Shown here one piece after another: positions 1 to 8,956 of a stretch of 64,000 bases of DNA (the first letter of the stretch is position 1; each line of letters starts with the position of its first letter). A program made the position numbers and the translations under genes. A model generated the notes under the pieces. It saw only the letters and a program-made list of their open reading frames with translations. It searched no databases and had not been told where the DNA came from. Location: assembly GCA_013791855.1 (NCBI GenBank), contig VMTA01000009.1, forward strand, positions 35,486 to 99,485. Direction: 5' to 3'. This stretch comes from Sideroxydans sp. (lineage in GTDB: Bacteria; Pseudomonadota; Gammaproteobacteria; Burkholderiales; Gallionellaceae).

Positions 1-2645
1 GAGCCGAAGGTGGCGAACAGCAGCATGAAGATCATGCCCAGTGCGACCGGGATGACCACGGCGAGTCGTGCCGCCGCGCGCTGCTGGTTCTCGAACTGCC
101 CGCCCCAGGTCAGGCGATAGCCGGAGGGCAGATTCACTTGTGTGGCCACCGCCGCTTTTGCTTCTTCCACGAAGCCGACCAGATCGCGCCCGCGTACATT
201 GCTCTGGATCACCACCATGCGCTGACCGTCCTGACGATCCACTTTGACTGGACCGTCTGCTCGTTCCAGTTTGGCCACGACGGAAAGCGGTACGGCTTGT
301 CCGTTGGGTAAAGGTAGCTTGATGGCAGCAAGCAAAGCGGGGGATTGGCGGATCTCGGCCATGCCGCGCATGATCAGCGGCGTGCGGCGACCGTCTTCGA
401 TGACTGTGCCCAGTTGCTGGCCTTCTATCTGGCTGCGCAAGGCCGTGCCTATATCGTCGACGTTCAGCCCCATGCGTCCCGCTGCCAAGCGGTCGATGAT
501 GACGCGGTAATACTGCACACCGCTGTTCTGCACGGTGTAAACATCCTCGCTGCCGCGGATGCCTTCCAGCACCTTGACGATCTGCTCCGCGCGGTCGTTC
601 AAGGTGGCAAGGTCGGTGCCGAACAGTTTGATGGCGACGTCGCCGCGTGCGCCGGTCAGCATCTCCGATACGCGCATGGCGATGGGTTGCGTGAAGCCGT
701 ATTCGATGCCCGGGAAGTCCTCCATCACTTTGCGGATGTCGTCGATGATCGCGTTCTTGTCGCTGTTGCGCCATTCCTTCTGCGGTTTGAGCACGAGGAA
801 ATTGTCGGTCTCGTTCAGCCCCATGGGATCCAGCCCCAGCTCGTCAGCACCGGCGCGCGATACGATGCCTTGCACTTCCGGCACCTGTTGCAGGATGGCA
901 GCCTGGATGCGTTTGTCCAGTTCGGCCGTCTGCTCGATATTGATGGATGGCAGCTTGGAGGTCTGCATGATGATGTCGCCTTCATCCATCTCCGGCATGA
1001 AGGTCTTGCCCAGTAACATATATATGCCTGCGGTCACCAGCAGCAGGCTGATCGCGCTGATGATGACGATGCGTTCCTTGTCCAACGCGCGCCGCAGCAG
1101 CGGCACATAGATAGCCATCGCCTTGCGCACCAGCCAGGGTTCTTCATGGCCGGCAGTCTTGAGCAGGAATGAAGCCAGCATGGGCACGAAGGTCAGTGAC
1201 AGCAGCAGCGAGCCGAACAGCGCGAACACGATGGTGACCGCGACCGGGATGAACAGTTTTCCTTCCAGGCCCTGCAGCGTCATCAGCGGCAGGAACACGA
1301 TGATGATGATGGCGACGCCGGCCGCGACCGGGGTGATGACTTCCTTCACGGCGCGGTAGATGACATGCAGGTGCGGGATGTGCGCCCGGCGGTGCGCGAG
1401 GTGATTGATGATGTTCTCCACTACCACAACCGCCGCGTCGACCAGCATACCGATCGCGATGGCGAGTCCGCCCAGTGACATCAGGTTGGCCGACAGACCG
1501 AACTCCCCCATCAGGATGAAGGTGAACAATACCGACAGCGGCAAGGTGAGCGCGACAACCAGTGCGGCGCGCAGGTTGCCCAGGAACAATACCAGCAGGA
1601 TGACGACCAGGATGATGGCTTCTCCCAAAGCCTTGGAGACGGTGCCGACTGCACGCTCTACCAGGCTGCCACGGTCATAGAACACCTTGGTCGTCACGCC
1701 TGCGGGCAGGGTGGGGGCGATCTCGGCCAGCTTGGCGCGCACGCCGTTCACCACCTTTTGCGCATTCGCACCGCGCAAGCCAAGCACCAGTCCCTGGACG
1801 GCTTCACCTTTGCCATCCTTGGTGACTACGCCATAGCGGGTCAGGCTGCCGATACGGACTTGCGCGACATCGCTGACGCGGACCAGATTGCCATGGTTGC
1901 CGACGATGACGATGTCGCGCACATCCTGCAGGCTGCGGATGCTGCCCTCGGCGCGTACCAGCAGAGATTCGTCGCCGTCGTTGATGCGACCGGCGCCGTC
2001 GTTGCGGTTGTTGGCTTGGATCGCTGCTTGCAGTTCGGCAAAGGAGATGCCGCGGGCCGAGAGCGCGTTATGGTCGGGCACGACCTCGAAACTGCGCGCC
2101 AGCCCGCCCAGCGAATTGACATCGGCGACGCCGGGCAGGGTGCGGAGAGCGGGGCGTATGGTCCAGTCCAGCAGGGTGCGGCGCTCTTCAAGCGAGACGC
2201 CTTCTCCTTCCACGGTGAACATGAACATCTCGCCCAGCGGGGTAGTGATAGGAGCCAGTCCGCCCGATACATCTGCGGGCAGGTCACGCATCGCGTTGTT
2301 CAATCGCTCGGCAACTTGCTGGCGCGCCCAATAGATGTCGGTACCGTCATCGAAGTCGACTGTGATGTCGGCGATGGCGTATTTGGAGATGGAACGCAGC
2401 ACGCGCTGGTCGGGGATGCCGAGCATCTCCAGTTCGATCGGGGCGACGATACGCGCCTCGACTTCTTCCGGCGTCATGCCGGGTGCCTTCATGATGATCT
2501 TGACCTGTGTGGTCGATACATCCGGGAAGGCGTCAATGGGCAGGTCGCGGAAAGCGGACACACCGGCACCGACCAACAGCAGCGTCAAGGCAGCCGCCAG
2601 CATGCGCTGGGTCAGCGCGAATTCAACCAGTTTGGACAGCATCAT
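1..2645 (-). CDS. Heavy-metal efflux RND pump, CusA/CzcA family (partial, C-terminus off the left edge)
   Basis: This is the inner-membrane proton-driven pump of a tripartite metal exporter. About 881 residues are visible, from the N-terminus into the second periplasmic half; the family is about 1,030-1,060 residues. The first membrane span lies at about residues 10-30, followed by the DLPIDAFPDVS stretch common to the family. The fourth-helix motif AIGMLVDAAVVVVEN (V402, D403) contains the proton-relay aspartate. This motif is nearer the AIG..VDA type (as in CusA) than the DFG..VDG type of CzcA, so the metal cannot be assigned safely. The start is ATG at 2645, giving an ATGA overlap with the stop of the adaptor gene upstream; a second ATG follows directly. 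Translation was read by hand from the complement strand with no internal stop. Confidence 0.93.
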   Translation of the reverse strand, partial: MMLSKLVEFALTQRMLAAALTLLLVGAGVSAFRDLPIDAFPDVSTTQVKIIMKAPGMTPEEVEARIVAPIELEMLGIPDQRVLRSISKYAIADITVDFDDGTDIYWARQQVAERLNNAMRDLPADVSGGLAPITTPLGEMFMFTVEGEGVSLEERRTLLDWTIRPALRTLPGVADVNSLGGLARSFEVVPDHNALSARGISFAELQAAIQANNRNDGAGRINDGDESLLVRAEGSIRSLQDVRDIVIVGNHGNLVRVSDVAQVRIGSLTRYGVVTKDGKGEAVQGLVLGLRGANAQKVVNGVRAKLAEIAPTLPAGVTTKVFYDRGSLVERAVGTVSKALGEAIILVVILLVLFLGNLRAALVVALTLPLSVLFTFILMGEFGLSANLMSLGGLAIAIGMLVDAAVVVVENIINHLAHRRAHIPHLHVIYRAVKEVITPVAAGVAIIIIVFLPLMTLQGLEGKLFIPVAVTIVFALFGSLLLSLTFVPMLASFLLKTAGHEEPWLVRKAMAIYVPLLRRALDKERIVIISAISLLLVTAGIYMLLGKTFMPEMDEGDIIMQTSKLPSINIEQTAELDKRIQAAILQQVPEVQGIVSRAGADELGLDPMGLNETDNFLVLKPQKEWRNSDKNAIIDDIRKVMEDFPGIEYGFTQPIAMRVSEMLTGARGDVAIKLFGTDLATLNDRAEQIVKVLEGIRGSEDVYTVQNSGVQYYRVIIDRLAAGRMGLNVDDIGTALRSQIEGQQLGTVIEDGRRTPLIMRGMAEIRQSPALLAAIKLPLPNGQAVPLSVVAKLERADGPVKVDRQDGQRMVVIQSNVRGRDLVGFVEEAKAAVATQVNLPSGYRLTWGGQFENQQRAAARLAVVIPVALGMIFMLLFATFG

Positions 2646-3736
2646 TCGGCTCCGCTGTTGTTCAGTGCACCGGATTTCAGCGTCGAGACGCCCTGTACGG
2701 CGATCAGTTCATTGCCCTTGAAGTCGCCGTCGATCAGGCTGCGTTGCGCCCCTTCCAGCTTCACCGAGACCTTTTCGGCACGGAATCCTGTGGGTGTCCT
2801 GACGAATACGACAGCCTGCTCGCCCAATCTCGCCAATGCGCTGTTCGGGACGTTCCATTGCTTCATATTGTTGCCTACGGTGGTGATGCTCGCTTCTACA
2901 TACTGTCCGGGGCGGAGTCCTTCGGTTCCTTTGTTGATGAGTGCACGAACCAGGATGGTCTGGCTGCCACCACTCAGGCTGCGACCGATAGCGGCCACTT
3001 TGCCGCTTGCCGAATAAGCGGGGATATCGATGGACGCACCGACTTTGATGTTGCCCGAACTGGACAAGGGCACCTGTATCTCTAGCCCGAGCGGACTCAG
3101 TCTGGCCACCTTGAACAATGGCGTCGAAGCATCAAGACGCTGGCCCGAGCTGGCCGACTTTTCCAGGATGACGCCGTCGATTGGCGAGGTGATAGCAAGC
3201 TGGCTGCTCAACTCGTTGCCGGACAGGAGTTGCTCGATCGCTTTGGAGGACATTCCGAACAGCTTCAATGCCTGGCGGCGCTCGGTCAGGATGGCGCGTG
3301 CCTCGTTACGCTGGCTGCGTGTCGCACGCAGACGACTTTCCGCGATGATGCCGTCCTTCCAGAGTTCCTGATCGCGCTTGAAGTTTTCAGTGGTGAGTTG
3401 GTCTTGCATGTGTGCCTGCAGCAGGCTGCGCTGGGCTTCAATGAAGGCAGGGCTTTGCAGTCTCGCCAATACCTGTCCTTTCTTTACCGCATCACCCACG
3501 CCTGCCAGCGTTTGTTCGACCATCGCCGACAATGGCGTGCTGATGGTGTAGAGCTGGTCTCCCGGAATGACCACCAGTGCAGGCAGGCCTGAGATGTCGC
3601 CGTTTGCTTGCGCCGGCAATGGCGCAGTCACGATGCCCAGCTTGTCGATCTGTTCTGCAGACAATGCGACGTCTTGTGCATGCACGCCGGTGATGAATTG
3701 AGACAGGAACAGGATGGCGATGGATAGCTTCTTCAT
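2642..3736 (-). CDS. RND efflux periplasmic adaptor (membrane fusion protein, CusB/CzcB/HlyD type)
   Basis: This 364-residue protein links the inner-membrane pump encoded directly downstream to an outer-membrane channel. A signal peptide is visible at residues 1-20 (MKKLSIAILFL...GVHA/Q). The body has the usual adaptor order: a lipoyl/barrel-sandwich half, a helical hairpin around residues 95-150 rich in R, E, A and Q, the second barrel-sandwich half (ITSPIDGVI) and a beta-barrel domain. It is short and has no N-terminal methionine- or histidine-rich metal-binding extension, so it says little about metal specificity. The gene overlaps the pump gene by 4 bases and the two are surely co-transcribed. 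No outer-membrane factor gene lies upstream within the window; it may be elsewhere or beyond the left edge. Confidence 0.9.
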   Translation of the reverse strand: MKKLSIAILFLSQFITGVHAQDVALSAEQIDKLGIVTAPLPAQANGDISGLPALVVIPGDQLYTISTPLSAMVEQTLAGVGDAVKKGQVLARLQSPAFIEAQRSLLQAHMQDQLTTENFKRDQELWKDGIIAESRLRATRSQRNEARAILTERRQALKLFGMSSKAIEQLLSGNELSSQLAITSPIDGVILEKSASSGQRLDASTPLFKVARLSPLGLEIQVPLSSSGNIKVGASIDIPAYSASGKVAAIGRSLSGGSQTILVRALINKGTEGLRPGQYVEASITTVGNNMKQWNVPNSALARLGEQAVVFVRTPTGFRAEKVSVKLEGAQRSLIDGDFKGNELIAVQGVSTLKSGALNNSGAE

Positions 3737-3945
3737 TGTTTCGACTTCTCCGGTGTGGCACGGCGGTTGTTGATTCTATTGCAAAGGGGGATGGATGTTG
3801 TCTGAAGACCATACTCGATCCACTGACTTTACATACATAAAGGGCGTGCTATAGGTTGCCATCCGGAGAATTAGTTCCATTGTTACGAAGATTTTATCCG
3901 GCATGATCGCTACGCAAAGAGACGCTTCGCATTCAGGAAAAAATC

Positions 3946-3973
3946 TTGACAAATCCGGGGGCGTCCCTAAAAT
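3946..3973 (+). promoter_or_regulatory. Sigma-70 promoter of tRNA-Lys
   Basis: A perfect -35 box TTGACA (3946-3951) is followed after 16 bases by TAAAAT (3968-3973), 13 bases before the 5' end of tRNA-Lys. The G/C-rich stretch between the -10 box and the tRNA resembles a discriminator of stringently controlled stable RNA genes. Confidence 0.8.
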
Positions 3974-3986
3974 GCGCGGCTCTTCC

Positions 3987-4062
3987 GGGTCGTTAGCTCA
4001 GCTGGTAGAGCAGCGGACTCTTAATCCGTTTGTCGCAGGTTCGATCCCCGCACGACCCACCA
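3987..4062 (+). tRNA. tRNA-Lys (anticodon CTT)
   Basis: The 76-base cloverleaf has acceptor arms GGGTCGT and ACGACCC, D-stem GCTC/GAGC, anticodon stem GCGGA/TCCGT with loop CTCTTAA (anticodon CTT) and an encoded CCA. The T-arm is GCAGG, loop TTCGATC, CCCGC, which leaves one A-C mismatch in the middle of the T-stem. The gene has its own promoter and a strong terminator follows. It reads lysine AAG codons. Confidence 0.95.
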
Positions 4063-4070
4063 GAATTATG

Positions 4071-4098
4071 AAGGCCTGCAGAAATGCAGGCCTTTTGT
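4071..4098 (+). terminator. Rho-independent terminator of tRNA-Lys
   Basis: A perfect 10-base stem AAGGCCTGCA with loop GAAA pairs with TGCAGGCCTT and runs into further T residues. It lies 9 bases after the CCA end of tRNA-Lys. Confidence 0.85.
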
Positions 4099-4126
4099 AT
4101 TTCTGTGCAGCAATGTTGCGCTATGA

Positions 4127-4155
4127 AAAAACCCACCGGGCAAAGGCGGGTTTTT
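4127..4155 (-). terminator. Probable bidirectional terminator between tRNA-Lys and the J-domain-like gene
   Basis: The inverted repeat AAAAACCC (4127-4134) and GGGTTTTT (4148-4155) gives a stem with a T-tract on either strand. It lies 21 bases beyond the stop of the minus-strand gene at 4176, so it most likely ends that transcript and also backs up the tRNA-Lys terminator. Confidence 0.65.
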
Positions 4156-4175
4156 AAGTCAGGCTAAGGAGCGGT

Positions 4176-4712
4176 TCATGCACTCACCGCACGCATCCTG
4201 TCTATTTTCTCGATAACAGCCTGATAGAGATCATGGTCTGAATCGGGGTTATTGCGGTCCGGATGATGGGCACTACGGATTTTTCTTAGTTGAGTCATAT
4301 CGTCTGGCAGGTCATGTACCTTGGTCACCCGGTCACCGTTTTTTTCCATCACGCGCTGAAGCTCAGCCTCTGCGCCTTCGCGTGTGTCATATAACTTCTT
4401 GCTGCCAAGACGCCAGCCGTCTTGGGTTTTGCGTGGGGATAGCTTTTCCTTACCATCAAACCAGATCCATTTACCGGTGTCGGGATCCTGTTCAAAGTTA
4501 ATGGAGGTGATGGCATAGGTGTAAACGGGCGGCTCGATATTTTTGGCGAATAGTTTGATGATCCTTGCGACAGTCACCACCGTCGCAACGTAATACGCGC
4601 CTGCCTCATGCGGGCAGAACGCGCTGCTGAGCGTTGGCTCAGGTTTGCTGTCGTTGTTTGATGAATTCATTTCAGCCATGCGGCTGAGTGCTTTGCGTTG
4701 TGCGTTGGTCAC
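4176..4712 (-). CDS. Orphan protein with C-terminal J-domain-like end
   Basis: I do not recognise this protein as a whole. The open frame extends up to a GTG at 4805, but that codon lies inside the terminator hairpin of tRNA-Asn. The GTG at 4712 has GGAG eight bases upstream and is the better start, giving about 178 residues. Residues near the N-terminus include a CPHEAG motif and a short hydrophobic stretch (YYVATVVTVARII). The last 40 residues (LRKIRSAHHPDRNNPDSDHD...) resemble helix II, the HPD loop and helix III of a DnaJ J-domain, which would contact a DnaK-type chaperone. The stretch is visibly richer in A+T than its neighbours and sits between two tRNA genes, which suggests acquired DNA. 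No integrase or repeat was seen. Confidence 0.6.
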   Translation of the reverse strand: MTNAQRKALSRMAEMNSSNNDSKPEPTLSSAFCPHEAGAYYVATVVTVARIIKLFAKNIEPPVYTYAITSINFEQDPDTGKWIWFDGKEKLSPRKTQDGWRLGSKKLYDTREGAEAELQRVMEKNGDRVTKVHDLPDDMTQLRKIRSAHHPDRNNPDSDHDLYQAVIEKIDRMRAVSA

Positions 4713-4789
4713 TGGTAGTGCTCCATTTGTATCTTTTCGCGACTGGGCAGCTTGTGTCGCGAGTTGCGGACTTTTTGGATTTCGACCCA

Positions 4790-4821
4790 AAAACGAAAAG
4801 GCCACCCCGAAAGATGGCCTT
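4790..4821 (-). terminator. Terminator of tRNA-Asn
   Basis: On the minus strand the stem AAGGCCA (4821-4815), a 10-base loop and TGGCCTT (4804-4798) are followed by TTCGTTTTT. It begins 9 bases after the CCA of tRNA-Asn. Confidence 0.75.
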
Positions 4822-4829
4822 CAATATTC

Positions 4830-4905
4830 TGGCTCCCCGACCTGGACTCGAACCAGGGACCTGCGGATTAACAGTCCGTCGCTCTACCGACTGAGCTATC
4901 AGGGA
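4830..4905 (-). tRNA. tRNA-Asn (anticodon GTT)
   Basis: The 76-base minus-strand cloverleaf has acceptor arms TCCCTGA/TCGGGGA, D-arm GCTC..GAGC, anticodon stem-loop with anticodon GTT (loop CTGTTAA), T-arm CCTGG-TTCGAGT-CCAGG and an encoded CCA. It has its own promoter upstream and terminator downstream. Confidence 0.96.
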
Positions 4906-4920
4906 TTTGATGCGGGCGCT

Positions 4921-4949
4921 ATACTAGCGGCAGAAGGGCATTCGGTCAA
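4921..4949 (-). promoter_or_regulatory. Sigma-70 promoter of tRNA-Asn
   Basis: On the minus strand TTGACC (4949-4944) and TAGTAT (4926-4921) are separated by 17 bases. The -10 box lies 15 bases before the tRNA 5' end. Confidence 0.75.
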
Positions 4950-5021
4950 CATCGATGCGGAAATATTTATGTATTATCGATGCTTGACGAGGCTGTGTGC
5001 ATCTAATCCAATCCAACTACA

Positions 5022-7991
5022 ATGGGCGACATGGATAAGAAAACAATATTAATAAAAACCAGCAAAGGTGAAAGCGAAGTCTCCGGCATGTCTGGAGATA
5101 TGAAGCGTGTGCTACTGCTGATAGACGGTGATTCTACCTACGCTGAAATCGTCAAGCATGCCCCGCCGAGTCTGCGTGGAGACCTGCCCGATATCATTCA
5201 GAGTCTGATCGACTCCGAGTTGATTCGCGACAAATCCAAAGTGCAGGCCGGTCCCAAGATAGTCGCCCCCAAAGTCGTTGCGCCAAAATTCGTCACTCCC
5301 AAAGCCGATCAGGGTGGAGAGGAGTTGGACTTCACCAGCATGTTCGTTGCACCTGATGCTGCGGCTTTGGCTGCCGAAGCTACAAATGCCAAAGCAGCGC
5401 AGGAAGCGGAAAAACTGAAAGCAAGCCAGGAAGCGGCAAAACAAAAAGCCGAAGCGGAGGCAAGAGCCAGAGCGGAAGCAGAAGTGCGTGCACGTGCCGA
5501 GCAGGAGGCTGCCCGTGTCAAAGCAGAGTTGGAAGCGGCAGCCAAGGCCAAGGCCGAAGCAGAAGCTGCAAAGTTGAAAGCTGAGCAAGAGGCGGCACGC
5601 ATCAAGGCTGAATTGGAAGCAGCCAAAGCGAAAGCAGAAGCGGAAGCCAAGGCGCTGGCTGAAGAGCGCGCCAGACATGAGGCCGAGGCTGCACGCATCA
5701 AGGCGGAAGCCGAAGCAGCGAGAGTGAGGGCCGAGCAAGAGGCGGCCCGGATCAAAGCCGAGCAAGAAGCTGCCCGCATCAAGGCTGAGCAAGAAGCAGA
5801 GCGGGTCAGGGCAGAGCAGGAAGCCGCACGTATCAAAGCCGAGCAAGAGGCGGCGGCAAGGGCAAAAGCCGAAGCTGAGGCGCGAGCGAGAGAAGAAGCA
5901 GAAGCCGCACGGTTGAAGGCGGAATTGGAAGCGGCCAAGGCAAAAGCGGAAGCGGAAGCCAAGGCGCTTGCAGAGGAACGTGCACGTCAGGAAGCCGAAG
6001 CTGCGCGTTTGAAAGCTGAACAAGAAGCTGCCCGCCTCAAAGCAGAACAGGAAGCTGCCGAGCGAGCCAAAGCCGAAGCGGCGGAAGCCGCGCGACTGCA
6101 AGCAGAAGCTGAGGCCGCTCGTATCAAGCAAGAACAAGAGGCGGCTGAGAGAGCCAAGGCGGAAGCAGAGGCGCGCATCAAGGCTGAGCAGGAAGCGGCG
6201 CGGATCAAGGCCGAGCAGGAAGCAGCGGCGCGAGTGAAGGCTGAGGCGGAAGCTGTCCGTATCAAAGCCGAACAAGAGGCCGCGCGCATAGCAGCAGAGC
6301 GTGAAGCTGCGGACCGTGCGAAAGCCGAGGCAGCTGCCGCACGCAAAAAATCCGAAGTTGAAGCTGCACAGTCGGCGCAAGTCGAAACGAAAAAAGAGGT
6401 TGAATCAACCGGATTCCAGATCGATCTGGCTGCTTTGAGTGCTATGGACTCCAGTACGGATGCTGATGAACTGGCACGACCAACATCGTCAGCGCCTGAA
6501 AAGGAAGCGCCTGCGCCTGAAAAGACAGTCAAACAGAAGGAGCCGGAGGCGAAGCAGGATATCGCTGCAGAGATGGTGCGATTGAAGGCCGAGCAGGAAG
6601 CGGAAAGATTGCGAGCCGAACAGGAAGCGCGCGCCTTGGAAGAGGAACAGGCGCTGGCCGCCGAGCAGGAAAGTGCCTGGGCCGAAGCAGAGCAACGCGC
6701 CGAGCAACAGAGCAAGCTGGATGCGGCGCAGGCTGCCAAGGAAGCAGCGTTGGCGCAAGCCAAGTCCAAGCAGAAGTCGACGACGATCCGTCGTCGCAAT
6801 CCTCTGCCGCTGGGCAAGATCGCGGCTGGGCTCATGGTGTTGGGGGGCATCGCGATATTCGTGCTGCCCATGTTCTGGCCTATGCAGGAATATATCGGGC
6901 CACTGGAGCTGCGACTGACTGAACGTTTCAAGCAGCCGGTGAAGGTCGGCGGTATGAGCGCTTCCTTGTTGCCGATGCCCAAGATCGAACTGGTCGATGT
7001 GAAGGTCGGTGCGGCGGGTGAATTCACTGCTGCTGCTGCGACGCTGAACTTCGATTTGCTCTCGCTGCTGTCTGACAGCAAGACGATCAATGATGTCGCA
7101 TTGCAGGGGGCGACCTTGAGCGGGAAGGATCTGGACAAGGTCGCCGGATGGCTCAAAGGCATGGGGAGCGATACCCAATTCCCGCTGCAGCATGTGACGC
7201 TGCATAACTTGAAGATCGTCTCCGACGAGATATCCGTACCTCCGCTTCAGGGGGGGGCTGATTTCGATCAGGGCGAGTTCTCCCGTTTGGTGCTGCATAG
7301 CGACGATGAGAAGTTCAACGTGGAGCTAAAGGCCGTGGCGAACCGTACCCAGCTGACCTTCGGTATTCGTGAGGGGGCACTGCCACTGCTGCCTTCCGCG
7401 ATGTTCAGTTCGTTCAATGCGCGCGGCGAGATCAATGCGGGCGAGATCAATATCTCCGATCTGGATGCGCATGCCTATGGCGGTATCTGGTCCGGCAACG
7501 GAAAATTGAACTGGAGCAAAGGCTGGAAATTCGACGCGAATATCAAGGCCAATACGATGGAGTTGGCCGAGTTGTTCCCAAAGTACGGTTTGTCGGGTGA
7601 AGTCTTCATCGATGGTGAAGTGTCGGCCAGCGCAGCTACGCTCTCGAATCTGGCGAAAACATTGCGGGTCGATGCTTCGTTCGAGGCCAAACGCGGCGTC
7701 ATCAGCGGTATCGATATGGTGGAGACCGCGCGTTTGGCGAGCCGCGAGCATCTGGTCGGCGGCCGCACACACTTTGACGAACTGAATGGCTCCTTTGTGG
7801 CAGAGAATGGACACGTTCGCTTCCGCAGCGTGCGCACCACTTCGGGCATGTTGAAAGCCTCGGGCACTTTGGATGCCGCAGTGGATGGTCAACTTTCGGG
7901 GGCGTTCAACTCTGAGATCAAGGTGCGTTCAGGCAACAATCCACTGTCGTTGTCAGGTACGTTGTCCGAACCCAAGCTGAAGGCCCGCTAA
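5022..7991 (+). CDS. Large TolA-like helix / AsmA-like membrane protein
   Basis: This 989-residue protein has an unusual order of parts. Residues 1-75 form a small predicted globular, possibly winged-helix, domain. Residues about 115-450 are an extremely regular Ala/Glu/Lys/Arg helix built on a 9-residue unit (AEQEAARIK and variants), and a second shorter stretch of the same kind covers about 515-585. A basic RRR motif precedes a single membrane span at about 599-619 ([19 protein letters not shown]). Residues 620-989 look like an AsmA-family periplasmic domain ([17 protein letters not shown], then repeated amphipathic strands). The basic residues before the span predict that the long helix is cytoplasmic and the AsmA part periplasmic. 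AsmA-family proteins are implicated in outer-membrane lipid transport or assembly; the role of the helix is unknown. ATG at 5031 is an alternative start. Confidence 0.8.
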   Translation: MGDMDKKTILIKTSKGESEVSGMSGDMKRVLLLIDGDSTYAEIVKHAPPSLRGDLPDIIQSLIDSELIRDKSKVQAGPKIVAPKVVAPKFVTPKADQGGEELDFTSMFVAPDAAALAAEATNAKAAQEAEKLKASQEAAKQKAEAEARARAEAEVRARAEQEAARVKAELEAAAKAKAEAEAAKLKAEQEAARIKAELEAAKAKAEAEAKALAEERARHEAEAARIKAEAEAARVRAEQEAARIKAEQEAARIKAEQEAERVRAEQEAARIKAEQEAAARAKAEAEARAREEAEAARLKAELEAAKAKAEAEAKALAEERARQEAEAARLKAEQEAARLKAEQEAAERAKAEAAEAARLQAEAEAARIKQEQEAAERAKAEAEARIKAEQEAARIKAEQEAAARVKAEAEAVRIKAEQEAARIAAEREAADRAKAEAAAARKKSEVEAAQSAQVETKKEVESTGFQIDLAALSAMDSSTDADELARPTSSAPEKEAPAPEKTVKQKEPEAKQDIAAEMVRLKAEQEAERLRAEQEARALEEEQALAAEQESAWAEAEQRAEQQSKLDAAQAAKEAALAQAKSKQKSTTIRRRNPLPLGKIAAGLMVLGGIAIFVLPMFWPMQEYIGPLELRLTERFKQPVKVGGMSASLLPMPKIELVDVKVGAAGEFTAAAATLNFDLLSLLSDSKTINDVALQGATLSGKDLDKVAGWLKGMGSDTQFPLQHVTLHNLKIVSDEISVPPLQGGADFDQGEFSRLVLHSDDEKFNVELKAVANRTQLTFGIREGALPLLPSAMFSSFNARGEINAGEINISDLDAHAYGGIWSGNGKLNWSKGWKFDANIKANTMELAELFPKYGLSGEVFIDGEVSASAATLSNLAKTLRVDASFEAKRGVISGIDMVETARLASREHLVGGRTHFDELNGSFVAENGHVRFRSVRTTSGMLKASGTLDAAVDGQLSGAFNSEIKVRSGNNPLSLSGTLSEPKLKAR
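5500..6300 (+). repeat. In-gene tandem repeats encoding the Ala/Glu/Lys/Arg helix
   Basis: The unit of about 27 bases (coding [13 protein letters not shown] nonapeptides) recurs many times. On top of it a longer module starting [18 protein letters not shown] is present twice, at about residues 198-229 and 302-333, offset by about 312 bases, which suggests a segmental duplication. Long open frames on the opposite strand here are a by-product of the biased codons. Confidence 0.75.
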
Positions 7992-7997
7992 AGCAGC

Positions 7998-8954
7998 CTA
8001 TTTGAAGAGCCTGCTCAAGATGCCCATGATTCCGGGCGTTTCGGTTGCAACTGGCTTTATCGGTGCAGCGTTGGTTGGTGCTGATTTCGGGGCGGGCGCT
8101 TGTGTGACCGCCCTGGTTGGCAGACCCAGCATCTCGAACGCGATATTCAGTTGTTCTGCGTGATCCTCATTGAAGCTGAAGCAGCTTTCGGGCGCGCACC
8201 CCAATCTTCCTGCCGCCGACACGTTCTGCCAAGCCACGAATTTGGAAGAGCCCGCAGATTGCAAGTTGGCAACAGTCACTACATCCGTGTAATCGGCCAA
8301 ACCACTCTCGTTCTGACGCTGCAGGTTATCGTAACCGGCGACCACTTCCACCATCTCCTGCGGGAAATGCCAGTTATCCAGTAGCTTGATCCCTACTCGC
8401 GTGCTGAAGCGACGCAACAACGCTTCCAATGCATCCGCTTCAAGGCGCGGATGATGGCGGTCTGCATAAATGCACAGGGGCAGTGCGCCAAGGTTGTGGA
8501 TCATGCCGGCCAGCATGGCTTGTTCCGGCTTCAAATGACGTTGATGCAAGGCGATGACAAAGCTGCTGGCGGCCACGATGCGGCTGCGTTCCCACAGCTG
8601 TTTCAATTTACGGTCAATGATCGGACTGCCAGCCTTGAACAACTTGCTCACCGTCACTGTGATCACCAGATTGCGCAGCATGCGGTAGCCAAGACGCGAG
8701 ATCGCTGCACGAACTGTCTCAACGCGCGCACCGCCGCCGGAAGAAGCGGCGCTGTTGGCGGCTTTGATGATGTGGGCAGCGATGACAGGATCGGCAGTCA
8801 ACAGATTGACCAGTTGGTCTGCTGATACGTTCGGGTCATCGATCAGGTCGCGTATCTTGACGGCGATGTCTGGGAACGTCGGCAGATCGAACTGGCCGGA
8901 GTTGAGTGCTTCATCGACCTCTGCGGCGATAGCTTCCAGTTGCTCGGTCACCAT
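7998..8954 (-). CDS. HDOD-domain protein
   Basis: The protein of about 318 residues carries an HDOD domain over roughly residues 20-225 (LPTFPDIAVKIRDLIDDPNVSADQLVNLLTADPVI, then AISRLGYRMLRNLVITV). HDOD domains are relatives of HD-GYP/HD phosphohydrolases without the full metal site and usually act in signalling, often alongside c-di-GMP proteins. The last 40 residues are Ala/Pro-rich and end IMGILSRLFK, like a linker plus short helix. ATG at 8954 is preferred; a TTG at 8960 would overlap the stop of the aminotransferase gene, with which it is probably co-transcribed. It converges on the AsmA-like gene with a 6-base gap. The target is not known. Confidence 0.88.
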   Translation of the reverse strand: MVTEQLEAIAAEVDEALNSGQFDLPTFPDIAVKIRDLIDDPNVSADQLVNLLTADPVIAAHIIKAANSAASSGGGARVETVRAAISRLGYRMLRNLVITVTVSKLFKAGSPIIDRKLKQLWERSRIVAASSFVIALHQRHLKPEQAMLAGMIHNLGALPLCIYADRHHPRLEADALEALLRRFSTRVGIKLLDNWHFPQEMVEVVAGYDNLQRQNESGLADYTDVVTVANLQSAGSSKFVAWQNVSAAGRLGCAPESCFSFNEDHAEQLNIAFEMLGLPTRAVTQAPAPKSAPTNAAPIKPVATETPGIMGILSRLFK

Positions 8955-8956
8955 GT

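Noticed and set aside
1758..3017. 419-codon plus-strand frame opposite the metal pump and adaptor
   Set aside because: It crosses two well-supported genes in antisense and its product has no recognisable domain.
3903..4157. Plus-strand frame of 84 codons across tRNA-Lys
   Set aside because: It reads through a complete tRNA and its promoter and terminator.
5112..6380. Long minus-strand open frames (up to 422 codons) opposite the AsmA-like gene, some with Ala/Ser-rich and some Phe/Leu/Cys-rich products
   Set aside because: They mirror the repetitive Ala/Glu/Lys/Arg codons of the real gene; no start signals and no protein-like composition.
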